Origin: Cupriavidus sp. D384
GTDB lineage: Bacteria > Pseudomonadota > Gammaproteobacteria > Burkholderiales > Burkholderiaceae
Direction of reading: 5' to 3'
Assembly (NCBI RefSeq): GCF_001652915.1
Contig: NZ_BBQI01000024.1
Coordinates: 144,030 to 208,029, forward strand
DNA length: 64,000 bases
Shown: one piece after another, positions 45,167-54,034 of the stretch
Layout: each line of letters starts with the position of its first letter
How positions within the stretch are numbered: the first letter of the stretch is position 1
The notes under the pieces: model-generated
Seen by the model: only the letters and a program-made list of their open reading frames with translations
What the model was told of the DNA's origin: nothing
Databases searched by the model: none
Position numbers and translations under genes: made by a program

Positions 45167-45194
45167 TTGACGTTTACGTAAACGTCAATAAAAT
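45167..45194 (+). promoter_or_regulatory. liuA promoter with perfect LiuR operator
   Basis: A perfect 22-bp palindrome (45167-45188; left half TTGACGTTTAC, right half its exact complement). Its first six bases are a -35 box (TTGACG), and the rest fills a 16-bp spacer to a -10 box TAAAAT (45189-45194). A MerR-type regulator acting from inside the promoter spacer is exactly the expected arrangement. Predicted start of transcription near 45201, about 67 nt before the liuA ATG. Confidence 0.88.
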
Positions 45195-45267
45195 AGCTCC
45201 GACACATCCAATACCGAACCCTGCGCGATCCACGGCAGATCCAGCGACAGAACCAGGAGACAACACC

Positions 45268-46449
45268 ATGACCGAACTTCCCGGCCTCAAATTCGACCTT
45301 GGCGAAGACATCGAGATGCTGCGCGAATCGGTGCGCAGCTGGGCCCAGGCCGAACTGGCGCCGCGCGCCGGCGAGATCGACCGCACCGACCAGTTCCCGA
45401 TGGACGCCTGGAAGAAGATGGGCGACCTGGGCGTGCTGGGCATCACGGTGGCCGAGGAGTACGGCGGTGCCAACATGGGCTACCTGGCCCACATGATCGC
45501 AATGGAGGAAATCAGCCGCGCGTCGGCGTCGGTGGGTCTGTCGTATGGCGCCCATTCGAACCTGTGCGTGAACCAGATCCACCGCAATGGCACGGCCGCG
45601 CAGAAGGCGAAGTACCTGCCGAAGCTGGTATCTGGCGAATGGATTGGCGCGCTGGCGATGAGCGAGCCGAACGCCGGGTCGGACGTGGTCAGCATGAAGC
45701 TGCGTGCCGATTTCAAGGGCGACCGCTTTGTGCTGAACGGCACCAAGATGTGGATCACCAACGGCCCCGACTGCGACGTGCTGGTGGTCTACGCCAAGAC
45801 CGAGCCCGACCTGGGCGCGCGCGGCATGACCGCCTTTATCGTCGAAAAGGGCATGAAGGGGTTCTCGGTGGCGCAGAAGCTGGACAAGCTCGGCATGCGC
45901 GGCTCGCACACGGGCGAACTGGTGTTCCAGGACGTGGAGGTGCCGGTGGAGAACATCCTCGGGGCCGAAAACGGCGGCGCCAAGGTGCTGATGAGCGGGC
46001 TGGACTACGAACGCGCGGTGCTTTCCGGGGGCCCGGTCGGCATCATGCAGGCGTGCATGGACGTGGTGACGCCGTATATCCACGACCGCAAGCAGTTCGG
46101 CCAGAGCATCGGCGAATTCCAGTTGATCCAGGGCAAGGTGGCCGACATGTACACGACGCTGCAGGCGGCCCGCAGCTATCTGTACACGGTGGGCAAGAAC
46201 TTGGACGCGCTGGGCACCGACCACGTGCGACAGGTGCGCAAGGACTGCGCCGCGGTGATCCTGTACACCGCCGAAAAGGCCACGTGGATGGCTGGCGAGT
46301 CGGTGCAGATCCTGGGCGGCAACGGCTATATCAACGAATACCCGGTGGGGCGCCTGTGGCGTGATGCCAAGCTGTACGAGATTGGTGCGGGCACCTCGGA
46401 AATCCGCCGCATGCTGATTGGCCGCGAGCTGTTCGCGGAAACGATGTAA
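45268..46449 (+). CDS. liuA: Isovaleryl-CoA dehydrogenase
   Basis: Flavin-dependent dehydrogenase that converts isovaleryl-CoA to 3-methylcrotonyl-CoA in leucine degradation. The 393-residue protein has the acyl-CoA dehydrogenase domains in order. '[14 protein letters not shown]' (FAD/substrate loop, about 131-144) is followed by '[18 protein letters not shown]'. Catalytic Glu248 lies in [14 protein letters not shown], the position used by isovaleryl-CoA dehydrogenases. The alternative C-terminal glutamate site of other members reads [10 protein letters not shown] here, without Glu, supporting the substrate call. The frame is open from 45154, but AGGAGA before ATG 45268 fixes the start. First gene after the LiuR operator. 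Confidence 0.94.
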   Translation: MTELPGLKFDLGEDIEMLRESVRSWAQAELAPRAGEIDRTDQFPMDAWKKMGDLGVLGITVAEEYGGANMGYLAHMIAMEEISRASASVGLSYGAHSNLCVNQIHRNGTAAQKAKYLPKLVSGEWIGALAMSEPNAGSDVVSMKLRADFKGDRFVLNGTKMWITNGPDCDVLVVYAKTEPDLGARGMTAFIVEKGMKGFSVAQKLDKLGMRGSHTGELVFQDVEVPVENILGAENGGAKVLMSGLDYERAVLSGGPVGIMQACMDVVTPYIHDRKQFGQSIGEFQLIQGKVADMYTTLQAARSYLYTVGKNLDALGTDHVRQVRKDCAAVILYTAEKATWMAGESVQILGGNGYINEYPVGRLWRDAKLYEIGAGTSEIRRMLIGRELFAETM

Positions 46450-46469
46450 GCCCGGAAAGTGATCCCGGA

Positions 46470-46515
46470 GGCGTTCGTGGCTTACCCGAGGGTAAGTACC
46501 GAACGCCATTACAAT
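46470..46515 (+). promoter_or_regulatory. Nested inverted repeat and -10 box upstream of aceK
   Basis: Outer arms GGCGTTCG (46470-46477) / CGAACGCC (46500-46507) and inner arms CTTACC (46481-46486) / GGTAAG (46491-46496) form a 38-bp imperfect dyad. It is followed after 2 bp by TACAAT (46510-46515), a -10 candidate 45 bp before the aceK ATG. The dyad occupies the place of the -35 region. It may be an operator for a regulator of aceK or an attenuating hairpin in the liuA read-through transcript. Confidence 0.5.
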
Positions 46516-46559
46516 TTCGACTGCCAGCCGTTCTCCCGATTGTCCGGAACTCTCGAGTC

Positions 46560-48371
46560 ATGTCCCCCTTTCCCAAGCTGCTCGCCTCGCAGATTGCCTA
46601 CGATGTGGCGCGGACCATGCTGGACGGATTCGACAAGCACTACCGGCTGTTCCGCGAGGCCGGCGTCACGGCCAAGGCGCGCTTCGAGGCCTGCGACTGG
46701 CATGGCCTGCAGGCGCTGCAGCGCGACCGCATCGCGTTCTACAACGACCGGGTGCGCGAGGCCGTGGAGACGCTGCAGGACGAATACGACGCCGAGCGTA
46801 TCGACGACGATATCTGGCAGCAGATCAAGCTCCACTACATTGGCCTGCTGACCAACCACCACCAGCCCGAACTGGCCGAGACTTTCTTCAACTCGGTCTG
46901 CACGCGCATCCTGCATCGCTCGTACTTCAACAACGACTTCATCTTCGTGCGCCCGGCCGTCTCGACCGAGTACATCGAGAACGAGGAATCGCCCACCCGG
47001 CCCACCTATCGGGCCTATTACCCGGGCAGCCGCGAAGGCATGGCCGCCTGCTTCGAGCGGATCGTCCACAACTTCCAGCTCGACGTGCCGTTCGAGGACC
47101 TGAAGCGCGACGTCGGCTACGTGCTGCGCGCGCTCGACGAGCACGCCGGGGAATTCCGCGTGGCCGCGAATTTCCAGGTGCATACGCTGTCGTCGCTGTT
47201 CTTCCGCAACAAGACGGCGTTCATCATCGGCCGGGTGCTGAACGGCGACCAGACGTATCCGATGGCGATTCCGGTGGTGCACGGGCCGTCCGGCAAGCTG
47301 GTGCTCGACACGGTGCTGCTGCGCCCCGAACAGCTGCTGGTGCTGTTCTCGTTCGCACATGCCTATTTCCTGGTCGACATGGAGATCCCGTCGGCGTACG
47401 TGACCTTTCTGCGCGACCTGCTGCCGCGCAAGTCGCGGGCGGAGATCTACACCTCGCTGGGGCTGCAGAAGCAGGGCAAGAACCTGTTCTATCGCGACTT
47501 CCTGCACCATCTGCAGCATTCGTCGGACAAGTTCGTGGTGGCGCCCGGCATCAAGGGGCTGGTGATGCTGGTGTTCACGCTGCCGTCGTTCCCCTATGTT
47601 TTCAAGGTGATCCGCGACGAATTCCCGGCGCCCAAGGAAACCACGCGCGCGCTGGTGAAATCGAAGTACCAGCTCGTGAAGCAGCACGACCGCGTGGGCC
47701 GCATGGCCGATACGCTGGAATATTCGGACGTTGCCTTTCCGCTGTCGCGTTTCGACGACGCGCTGCTGCGCGAACTGACCCGGCATGTGCCGTCGATGCT
47801 CGAATACCAGCGCAGCAGCGACGGCAGCGACGAGATCGTGGTGCGCCACCTGTATATCGAGCGGCGCATGACCCCGCTGAACATCTGGCTGCAGGAAGGC
47901 ACCGACGCCCAGGTGGACCACGGCATCCAGGAATATGGCGATGCCATCAAGGAGCTGATTGCTGCGAACATTTTCCCCGGCGACATGCTTTACAAGAATT
48001 TCGGCGTCACGCGGCACGGCCGCGTGGTGTTCTACGACTACGACGAAATCGAGTACCTGACCGACTGCAATATCCGGCGCGTGCCCGAGCCGCGCAACGA
48101 GGAAGAGGAAATGTCCGGCGAGGTGTGGTACACCGTACATCCGCACGACATCTTCCCGGAGACCTATCGCACGTTCCTGCTCGGGGATCCGCGCGTGCGG
48201 GCCGCGTTCCTGCGGCACCATTCCGATTTCTTTGACGCCGCCATGTGGCAGCAACACAAGGACCGGCTGCTGGCCGGCCATGTACATGACTTTTTTGCCT
48301 ATCCACAACAAGAACGCTTCATTCACCGCTACGGCGCAGCAACAATCGACCACGCAAGGAGGGCAGCATGA
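46560..48371 (+). CDS. aceK: Isocitrate dehydrogenase kinase/phosphatase
   Basis: Bifunctional enzyme that phosphorylates and inactivates isocitrate dehydrogenase, or reverses this, and so sets the split between the TCA cycle and the glyoxylate shunt. The 603-residue protein matches AceK throughout: an N-terminal regulatory helical domain (about 1-310), and a kinase-like C-terminal domain with the ATP-site '[25 protein letters not shown]' (about 345-370). 'IPLNIWL'-type and '[26 protein letters not shown]' (the catalytic DYDE) near 475-505 complete it. Its usual neighbours in enterobacteria are aceBA; here it sits between liuA and a carbonic anhydrase gene. It overlaps can by 4 bp. Confidence 0.94.
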   Translation: MSPFPKLLASQIAYDVARTMLDGFDKHYRLFREAGVTAKARFEACDWHGLQALQRDRIAFYNDRVREAVETLQDEYDAERIDDDIWQQIKLHYIGLLTNHHQPELAETFFNSVCTRILHRSYFNNDFIFVRPAVSTEYIENEESPTRPTYRAYYPGSREGMAACFERIVHNFQLDVPFEDLKRDVGYVLRALDEHAGEFRVAANFQVHTLSSLFFRNKTAFIIGRVLNGDQTYPMAIPVVHGPSGKLVLDTVLLRPEQLLVLFSFAHAYFLVDMEIPSAYVTFLRDLLPRKSRAEIYTSLGLQKQGKNLFYRDFLHHLQHSSDKFVVAPGIKGLVMLVFTLPSFPYVFKVIRDEFPAPKETTRALVKSKYQLVKQHDRVGRMADTLEYSDVAFPLSRFDDALLRELTRHVPSMLEYQRSSDGSDEIVVRHLYIERRMTPLNIWLQEGTDAQVDHGIQEYGDAIKELIAANIFPGDMLYKNFGVTRHGRVVFYDYDEIEYLTDCNIRRVPEPRNEEEEMSGEVWYTVHPHDIFPETYRTFLLGDPRVRAAFLRHHSDFFDAAMWQQHKDRLLAGHVHDFFAYPQQERFIHRYGAATIDHARRAA

Positions 48372-49039
48372 CTGATGCCATCGCCCAACTGTTCCGCAAC
48401 AATCGCGAGTGGGTAGATCGCGTCAACGCGGAAGACCCGACATTCTTCACCCGCCTGGCCAACCAGCAGGCGCCCGAATACCTGTGGATCGGCTGCTCGG
48501 ATTCGCGCGTGCCCGCCAACCAGATCCTGGGCCTGGCACCGGGCGAGGTGTTCGTCCATCGCAATATCGCCAATGTGATCTCGCACAGCGACCTCAACGC
48601 GCTGTCGGTGATCCAGTTCGCCGTGGAAGTGCTGAAGGTGCGCCACATCACCGTGGTGGGCCACTACGGCTGCGGCGGCGTGAAAGTGGCGCTCAAGCGC
48701 GAGCGCGTGGGCCTGTGCGACAACTGGCTGCGCCACGTGCAGGACGTGGCCGACAAGCATTCGGCCTACCTGGGCACCGTGCTGCGCGAAGACGACGCCC
48801 ATACGCGCCTGTGCGAGCTGAACGTGATCGAGCAGGTCAACAACATCTGCCAGACCACCGTGCTGCAGGACGCCTGGGACCGTGGGCAGCAGGTGACCGT
48901 GCACGGCTGGATCTACGGCGTGTCCGACGGCCTGCTGCGCGACCTGGGCATGGCCGCCAGCAGCAACGACGAATTGCAGGCGCAGATTGCGGCCGCCCTG
49001 CAGCAATACGGCGATCCGCCACAAGCATCGATTCGCTGA
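48368..49039 (+). CDS. can: Beta-carbonic anhydrase
   Basis: Beta-class carbonic anhydrase, interconverting CO2 and bicarbonate in the cytoplasm. The 223-residue protein has the zinc ligands Cys43, His99 and Cys102, and the Asp45-x-Arg47 dyad ([23 protein letters not shown]). The length and the tail match the Can (YadF) group. It is translationally coupled to aceK (ATGA) and lies 42 bp before a thiolase gene in the Liu region. Bicarbonate made by it could feed methylcrotonyl-CoA carboxylase encoded downstream; that link is an inference. Confidence 0.95.
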   Translation: MTDAIAQLFRNNREWVDRVNAEDPTFFTRLANQQAPEYLWIGCSDSRVPANQILGLAPGEVFVHRNIANVISHSDLNALSVIQFAVEVLKVRHITVVGHYGCGGVKVALKRERVGLCDNWLRHVQDVADKHSAYLGTVLREDDAHTRLCELNVIEQVNNICQTTVLQDAWDRGQQVTVHGWIYGVSDGLLRDLGMAASSNDELQAQIAAALQQYGDPPQASIR

Positions 49040-49081
49040 TCGACTACGACTGAAGCCCACCTGCTTCGAGGAGACACAGAC

Positions 49082-50272
49082 ATGCAAAATCCGAACGACC
49101 CGATCGTCATCGTTTCCGCCGCACGCACCCCGATGGGTGCGTTCCAGAGCGAACTGAGCAGTCTGACGGCGCCGCAGCTTGGCGCCGCCGCCATCCGCGC
49201 CGCCGTGGAGCGTGCCGGTATCAAGCCGGAGCAGGTGCAGGAAGTGGTATTCGGCTGCGTGCTGCCTGCCGGACAGGGCCAGGCGCCAGCGCGGCAGGCC
49301 GCGCTGGGCGCGGGGCTGCCGCTGGACGTGGCCTGTACCACGGTCAACAAGATGTGCGGCTCGGGCATGCGGGCGGCCATGTCGGTCTACGACGGCCTGC
49401 TGGCCGGCTCGTTCGATATCGCCGTGGCGGGCGGCATGGAAAGCATGACGAACGCGCCGTACCTGATTCCGAAGGGCCGTGGCGGCTACCGTATCGGCCA
49501 CGGCATGATCTACGACCACATGATGCTGGATGGCCTGGAGGATGCCTACGACAAGGGCCGCGCCATGGGCACGTTCGGCGAGGACTGTGCCGCCAAATAC
49601 CAGTTCACGCGCGAGCAGCAGGATGCCTTTGCGATGGAGTCGGTGCGCCGCGCCCAGCACGCCACGGAGGCCGGCGATTTCCGCTGGGAGATCACGCCGG
49701 TCACGGTGTCGGGCAAGGGCGGCGACACGGTCATCGACACCGACGAAGGTCCGCGCCGCATCAAGGTGGACAAGATCCCGTCGCTGAAGCCGGCCTTTGC
49801 CAAAGACGGCACGATCACCGCCGCATCGTCTTCGTCGATCAACGACGGCGCCGCCGCGCTGGTGATGATGCGCGAATCCACCGCGAAGCAACTGGGCCTG
49901 GTGCCGATCGCGCGCATGCTGGGCCATACGTCGTACGCACAGGCGCCGGGCTGGTTCACGACCGCGCCGGTCGAGGCCATCGCCAGGCTGTACCGCAAGC
50001 TGGACTGGACCACCGACAGCGTGGACCTGTTCGAGATCAACGAAGCGTTCGCCGTCGTACCGATGGCCGCCATGCACGACCTCAAGATTCCGCATGACAA
50101 GGTCAACATCCATGGCGGCGCTTGCGCGCTGGGCCATCCGATCGGGGCGTCGGGCGCGCGCATCATGACCACGCTGATCGGCGCGCTGCGCAAGACGGGC
50201 GGCAAGCGTGGCGTCGCCAGCCTCTGCATCGGCGGGGGCGAAGCCACCGCTGTCGGGATCGAGATCGTCTGA
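49082..50272 (+). CDS. Acetyl-CoA C-acetyltransferase (thiolase)
   Basis: A 396-residue degradative or biosynthetic thiolase. The acyl-accepting Cys92 lies in NKMCGSGMRA, the catalytic His in GGACALGHPIGASGARI (about 346-362), and the second Cys in SLCIGGGEATAV (about 380-391). This set is typical of AtoB/PhaA-like acetoacetyl-CoA thiolases. In this position it could split acetoacetyl-CoA formed from leucine via acetoacetate. GAGGAGA precedes the ATG. Confidence 0.92.
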   Translation: MQNPNDPIVIVSAARTPMGAFQSELSSLTAPQLGAAAIRAAVERAGIKPEQVQEVVFGCVLPAGQGQAPARQAALGAGLPLDVACTTVNKMCGSGMRAAMSVYDGLLAGSFDIAVAGGMESMTNAPYLIPKGRGGYRIGHGMIYDHMMLDGLEDAYDKGRAMGTFGEDCAAKYQFTREQQDAFAMESVRRAQHATEAGDFRWEITPVTVSGKGGDTVIDTDEGPRRIKVDKIPSLKPAFAKDGTITAASSSSINDGAAALVMMRESTAKQLGLVPIARMLGHTSYAQAPGWFTTAPVEAIARLYRKLDWTTDSVDLFEINEAFAVVPMAAMHDLKIPHDKVNIHGGACALGHPIGASGARIMTTLIGALRKTGGKRGVASLCIGGGEATAVGIEIV

Positions 50273-50315
50273 TCGGCACTGACCACCACACACGACAACA
50301 AGCAGGAGTTTCGCC

Positions 50316-50996
50316 ATGCCTACCGCGCTCGTTCTTGGTGCTTCCCGAGGTCTGGGCCTTGAATTCGTCCGGCAGTACCGCGCCGACGGCTGGCGCGTGG
50401 TAGCCGCCGCGCGCAGCGCCGAAGGCGTGGAGGCGCTCAAGGCGCTGGGCGCCGAAGCCCACCAGATCGACCTGACCGACGCCGGTGCGGTGGCGGGCCT
50501 GGGCTGGAAGCTCGATGGCGAGTCGTTCGACGTGGCGATCTACAACGCCGGCGTGATCGGGCCGCGTACCGAAGGCGCGCAGCCCATCGCGCAGCAGGAC
50601 TTCGACGCCGTGATGCACACCAATGTGCTGGGGCCGATGATGGCCCTGCCACTGGTGCTGCCGTTCGTCGAGACCGGCAATCACGGCCGCGGCGGCGTGC
50701 TGGCCGTACTGTCATCGAAGATGGGCAGTATCGGCGGGATGGACAGCAACGGCGCATGGATGTATCGCATCAGCAAGGCGGCGGCCAACGCGGTGCTCAA
50801 GAGCGTGTCGCTGGACGCGCGCCATGCGATCTGCGTGGCGCTGCATCCGGGCTGGGTGCAGACCGACATGGGCGGCCCGAACGCCGACCTGACGCCGCAG
50901 CAGAGCGTGACCGGCATGCGCCGCACGCTGGCCGGCCTGACGCACAACGACAACGGCAGCTTCCACAACTACGATGGCACGGCTATCCCCTGGTAA
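50316..50996 (+). CDS. Short-chain dehydrogenase/reductase
   Basis: A 226-residue SDR enzyme. The N-terminal nucleotide-binding loop reads LVLGASRGLGLEFVRQY (5-21), the NAG motif is in 'VAIYNAGVIGPR', the catalytic Tyr-x-x-x-Lys in 'AWMYRISKAAAN' and 'VALHPGWVQTDMGGPNA' near the end. It is the C-factor/CsgA-like type of small SDR. The substrate is unknown; its place in the Liu region, 43 bp after the thiolase and 12 bp before an acyl-CoA dehydrogenase gene, suggests co-expression. Confidence 0.86.
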   Translation: MPTALVLGASRGLGLEFVRQYRADGWRVVAAARSAEGVEALKALGAEAHQIDLTDAGAVAGLGWKLDGESFDVAIYNAGVIGPRTEGAQPIAQQDFDAVMHTNVLGPMMALPLVLPFVETGNHGRGGVLAVLSSKMGSIGGMDSNGAWMYRISKAAANAVLKSVSLDARHAICVALHPGWVQTDMGGPNADLTPQQSVTGMRRTLAGLTHNDNGSFHNYDGTAIPW

Positions 50997-51008
50997 GGAC
51001 CGACGCTC

Positions 51009-52139
51009 ATGCTGCTGACCCCCGAGCAGGAAATGATCCGTGACGCCGTGCGCCAGTTTGCGCAGGACGTCATTGCGCCGCAGGCCGCGCAGTGGGACCG
51101 TGACAAGACCTTCCCCAAGGACGTGCACAAGGAACTGGCACGCCTGGGCGCCTACGGCGTGGCCGTGCCCGAGGAACTGGGCGGCGCCGGGCTCGACTAC
51201 CTGTCGTTGGCCCTGATCCTGGAAGAGATCGCGGCAGGCGACGGCGGCACGTCCACCGTCATCAGCGTCAACAACTGCCCGGTCTGCAGCATGCTGATGG
51301 CCTTTGCCAGCGACGCGCAGAAGCAGCGCTGGCTGGTGCCGCTGGCCCGTGGCGAGATGCTTGGCGCGTTCTGCCTGACCGAGCCGCATGTCGGTTCCGA
51401 CGCCTCGGCGCTGCGCACCACGGCCACCCGCGATGGCGACCACTACGTGCTGAACGGCGTGAAGCAGTTCATCACCAGCGGCAAGCATGCCGATGTGGCG
51501 ATCGTGATGGCGGTGACCGACAAGGCAGCCGGCAAGCGCGGCATCAGCGCCTTCGTGGTGCCGACGTCCACGCCCGGCTATATCGTGGCCCGCCTGGAAG
51601 ACAAGCTCGGGCAGCATTCGTCGGACACCGCCCAGATCGTGTTCGAGGACTGCCGTATCCCTGCCGACTGCCTGCTGGGCGAGGAAGGGGCGGGCTACAA
51701 GATGGCACTGTCGGGGCTCGAAGGCGGCCGTATCGGCATTGCGTCGCAGAGCATCGGCATGGCGCGCGCCGCATTCGAGGCTGCGCTGGCCTATGCCAAG
51801 GAGCGCGAAAGCTTCGGCCAGCCGCTGTTCCAGCACCAGGCCGTGCAGTTCCGCCTGGCCGACATGGCGACGCAGATCGACGTGGCGCGGCAGATGGTCT
51901 GGCACGCCGCCTCGCTCAAGGACGCCGGCCGGCCCTGCCTCAAGGAGGCCGCCATGGCCAAGCTGTTCGCCAGCGAAATGGCCGAGCGCGTATGCTCGGA
52001 CGCGATCCAGGTGTTCGGCGGTTACGGCTATGTGAACGATTTCCCGGTCGAACGGATCTATCGGGATGTGCGCGTGTGCCAGATCTACGAAGGTACCAGC
52101 GACATCCAGAAGATCCTGATCGCCCGCGCGCTTGGATGA
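51009..52139 (+). CDS. Acyl-CoA dehydrogenase
   Basis: A 376-residue flavin-dependent acyl-CoA dehydrogenase, distinct from LiuA. It shows 'CLTEPHVGSDASALRTTA' (about 122-139), 'YVLNGVKQFITSGKHADVAIVMAVTD' and the C-terminal catalytic Glu in 'YEGTSDIQKILIARAL'. The C-terminal placement of the base matches short- and medium-chain and 2-methyl-branched-chain dehydrogenases. It may therefore act on isobutyryl- or 2-methylbutyryl-CoA, giving the locus activity on valine or isoleucine products; this is inferred from context. The last residues LIARALG are complete. Confidence 0.9.
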   Translation: MLLTPEQEMIRDAVRQFAQDVIAPQAAQWDRDKTFPKDVHKELARLGAYGVAVPEELGGAGLDYLSLALILEEIAAGDGGTSTVISVNNCPVCSMLMAFASDAQKQRWLVPLARGEMLGAFCLTEPHVGSDASALRTTATRDGDHYVLNGVKQFITSGKHADVAIVMAVTDKAAGKRGISAFVVPTSTPGYIVARLEDKLGQHSSDTAQIVFEDCRIPADCLLGEEGAGYKMALSGLEGGRIGIASQSIGMARAAFEAALAYAKERESFGQPLFQHQAVQFRLADMATQIDVARQMVWHAASLKDAGRPCLKEAAMAKLFASEMAERVCSDAIQVFGGYGYVNDFPVERIYRDVRVCQIYEGTSDIQKILIARALG

Positions 52140-52190
52140 CAGACCAGACGTTCCCCTGAAACCGTCGCACCCGAACCGGAGTCCCTCGCG

Positions 52191-52850
52191 ATGACCGCAC
52201 CGATCGATTTCTACTTCGACTTTTCCTCGCCCTACGGCTACTTTGCCAGCACCCGCATCGACGAGCTGGCCCAGAAGTACGGCCGCGGCGTGATGTGGCA
52301 TCCGGTGCTGCTGGGCGTGGTGTTCAAGACCACCGGCTCGTCGCCGCTGCCGTCGATCCCGCTCAAGGGCGAGTATTGCTGGCGCGATTTCGAGCGCACC
52401 GCGCAGTTCCACGGCATCGACTACAAGCGCCCGACGCACTTCCCGCTGCCGACGCAGCACGCCGCCCGCGCCATGCTGTGGCTGCAGAACCATCACGGCG
52501 CCGACCTGGCCGCCGCGTTCGCCAAGGCCGTGTACCGCGCGCTGTTCGTCGACGACCTGAACATCGCCGAGCCGGCCGAGCTGGCGAAGCTGGCCGAGGC
52601 CCTGGGCGTCGACCCGGTGGCAATGAACGAGGGCGCCACGAGCTACCAGATCAAGGACCAGCTGAAGGCCGAGATCGACGTGGCGATGGCCAAGGGCGTC
52701 TTTGGCTCGCCGTTCGTGATCATCGACGGCGAACCGTTCTGGGGCTTCGACCGCTTCGAGCAGATCGAGGCCCACCTGAAGAGCCGGCGGCAGACCGAAC
52801 TGCGCGCCGTCGGCGGCAACGAACTCAACAAGGAAAAGAAACCCGCATGA
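52191..52850 (+). CDS. 2-hydroxychromene-2-carboxylate isomerase (DsbA-fold)
   Basis: A 219-residue cytoplasmic protein of the DsbA-like kappa-class glutathione transferase/HCCA isomerase family. Ser13, in 'FYFDFSSPYGYF' (7-18), takes the place of the DsbA cysteine and binds glutathione. 'GVFGSPFVIIDGEPFWGFDRFE' (about 163-185) is the cis-Pro loop. Enzymes of this family isomerise naphthalene-pathway intermediates or conjugate glutathione; no aromatic pathway genes are near, so a general detoxification role is as likely. It overlaps the HAD gene by 4 bp. Confidence 0.88.
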   Translation: MTAPIDFYFDFSSPYGYFASTRIDELAQKYGRGVMWHPVLLGVVFKTTGSSPLPSIPLKGEYCWRDFERTAQFHGIDYKRPTHFPLPTQHAARAMLWLQNHHGADLAAAFAKAVYRALFVDDLNIAEPAELAKLAEALGVDPVAMNEGATSYQIKDQLKAEIDVAMAKGVFGSPFVIIDGEPFWGFDRFEQIEAHLKSRRQTELRAVGGNELNKEKKPA

Positions 52851-53533
52851 CCGCAGCAAACCAGGCCGCACGCTTCGATTGCGTGATCTTCGACTGTGAC
52901 GGGGTTCTCGTCGACAGCGAGCCGATCGTCCATCGCGTGCTGAACCGCGTGCTCAACGAGCTTGGCATCGAGATCACGCTCGAGGAATCCATGAAGTGGT
53001 TCCTCGGCCGTGCGGTGCGCGACGAACTGGGCAATATCGAGGCGCGTCTCGGCAAGCCGCTGCCGCGCAACTTCCTGTCCGAATGGTTCGTGCGGCGCGA
53101 CGCCGCGCTGATCGAGGAACTGGAAGCCGTGCCGCATATCCGCCAGACCATCGAAGCGATCAAGGCGCGTGGCCTGCCGGTGTGCGTGGCATCGGGCGCG
53201 GACCGTATCAAGGTCAAGCTGCAGCTGACGCATACCGACCTGCTGGGGCTGTTCGTCGACCCGCAAGACCAGCGCGAGCATATCTTCTCGGCCACCGAGG
53301 TCGAGCACAGCAAGCCCGCACCGGACGTCTACCTGCTGGCCGCGCGCACGATGGGCGTGGAGCCGTCGCGCTGCGCCGTGGTGGAAGACAGCCCCACCGG
53401 CGCCACCGCCGGCGTGGCCGCGGGCATGACCGTGTTTGGCTATGCCGCGCGCACCGATGCCGACGAACTGCGTGCGGTGGGCGTCAAGACCCTCTTCACC
53501 GACATGCGCAACCTGCCGGAGCTGATCGGATGA
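52847..53533 (+). CDS. HAD-superfamily hydrolase (phosphoglycolate phosphatase-like)
   Basis: A 228-residue HAD hydrolase. Motif I DCDGVLVDSE (16-25) has both catalytic Asp residues, motif II is 'VASGA', motif III Lys lies in 'EHSKPAPDVYLLAA', and motif IV in 'CAVVEDSPTGATAGVAAGM'. The cap is a small helical C1 domain, as in phosphoglycolate or sugar-phosphate phosphatases such as YieH/YcjU. The substrate is not predictable. The frame is open from 52295, but ATG 52847 overlaps the upstream stop (ATGA) and begins the fold. It is coupled to the YchJ gene by another ATGA. Confidence 0.88.
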   Translation: MTAANQAARFDCVIFDCDGVLVDSEPIVHRVLNRVLNELGIEITLEESMKWFLGRAVRDELGNIEARLGKPLPRNFLSEWFVRRDAALIEELEAVPHIRQTIEAIKARGLPVCVASGADRIKVKLQLTHTDLLGLFVDPQDQREHIFSATEVEHSKPAPDVYLLAARTMGVEPSRCAVVEDSPTGATAGVAAGMTVFGYAARTDADELRAVGVKTLFTDMRNLPELIG

Positions 53534-53964
53534 CCAGAAAGCGCCAGTCCGGTGCCAGCGCGGAACCTTGCCCCTGCGGCAATGGCCCCTATGCCACGTG
53601 CTGCGGCCGCTTTCACCGTGGCGAGGCGGTGCCGGCCACGGCCGAGGCGCTGATGCGTTCGCGCTACAGCGCCTATGTGCTGGGCGACGAAGGCTGGCTG
53701 CGGCAGACCTGGCATGTGTCGACGTGTCCGCAGGACCTGTCGGCCGATGCCGGTACGCGGTGGCTCGGGCTGACGGTGAAGTCCCACGTGCAACAGGACG
53801 ACACACACGCCACGGTGGCCTTCGTGGCGCGCTACAAGGTGGGCGGGCGCGCCCACCGGCTGGAAGAGCTGAGCCGCTTTGTCTTCGAGCCGCGCGAGCC
53901 TGGCACGCCGGCCCGCTGGCTCTACGTGGATGGCGACCTGAAGGAACAGGAAGGACAGGAATGA
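53530..53964 (+). CDS. YchJ-family SEC-C motif protein
   Basis: A 144-residue protein of the UPF0225/YchJ family. The N-terminal SEC-C zinc motif [12 protein letters not shown] (14-25) is followed by '[15 protein letters not shown]' (about 40-55) and an NTF2-like fold with '[26 protein letters not shown]'. Function unknown; the SEC-C motif binds zinc. It overlaps the HAD gene stop (ATGA), forming a chain of coupled small genes inside the Liu region. Confidence 0.9.
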   Translation: MTRKRQSGASAEPCPCGNGPYATCCGRFHRGEAVPATAEALMRSRYSAYVLGDEGWLRQTWHVSTCPQDLSADAGTRWLGLTVKSHVQQDDTHATVAFVARYKVGGRAHRLEELSRFVFEPREPGTPARWLYVDGDLKEQEGQE

Positions 53965-54034
53965 CGTGCGGCGCCCGCGCGGCGCACGATCCCGGCTGAA
54001 TTGGCACGACAAGCAAGAGAACACAGGAAGAGAC

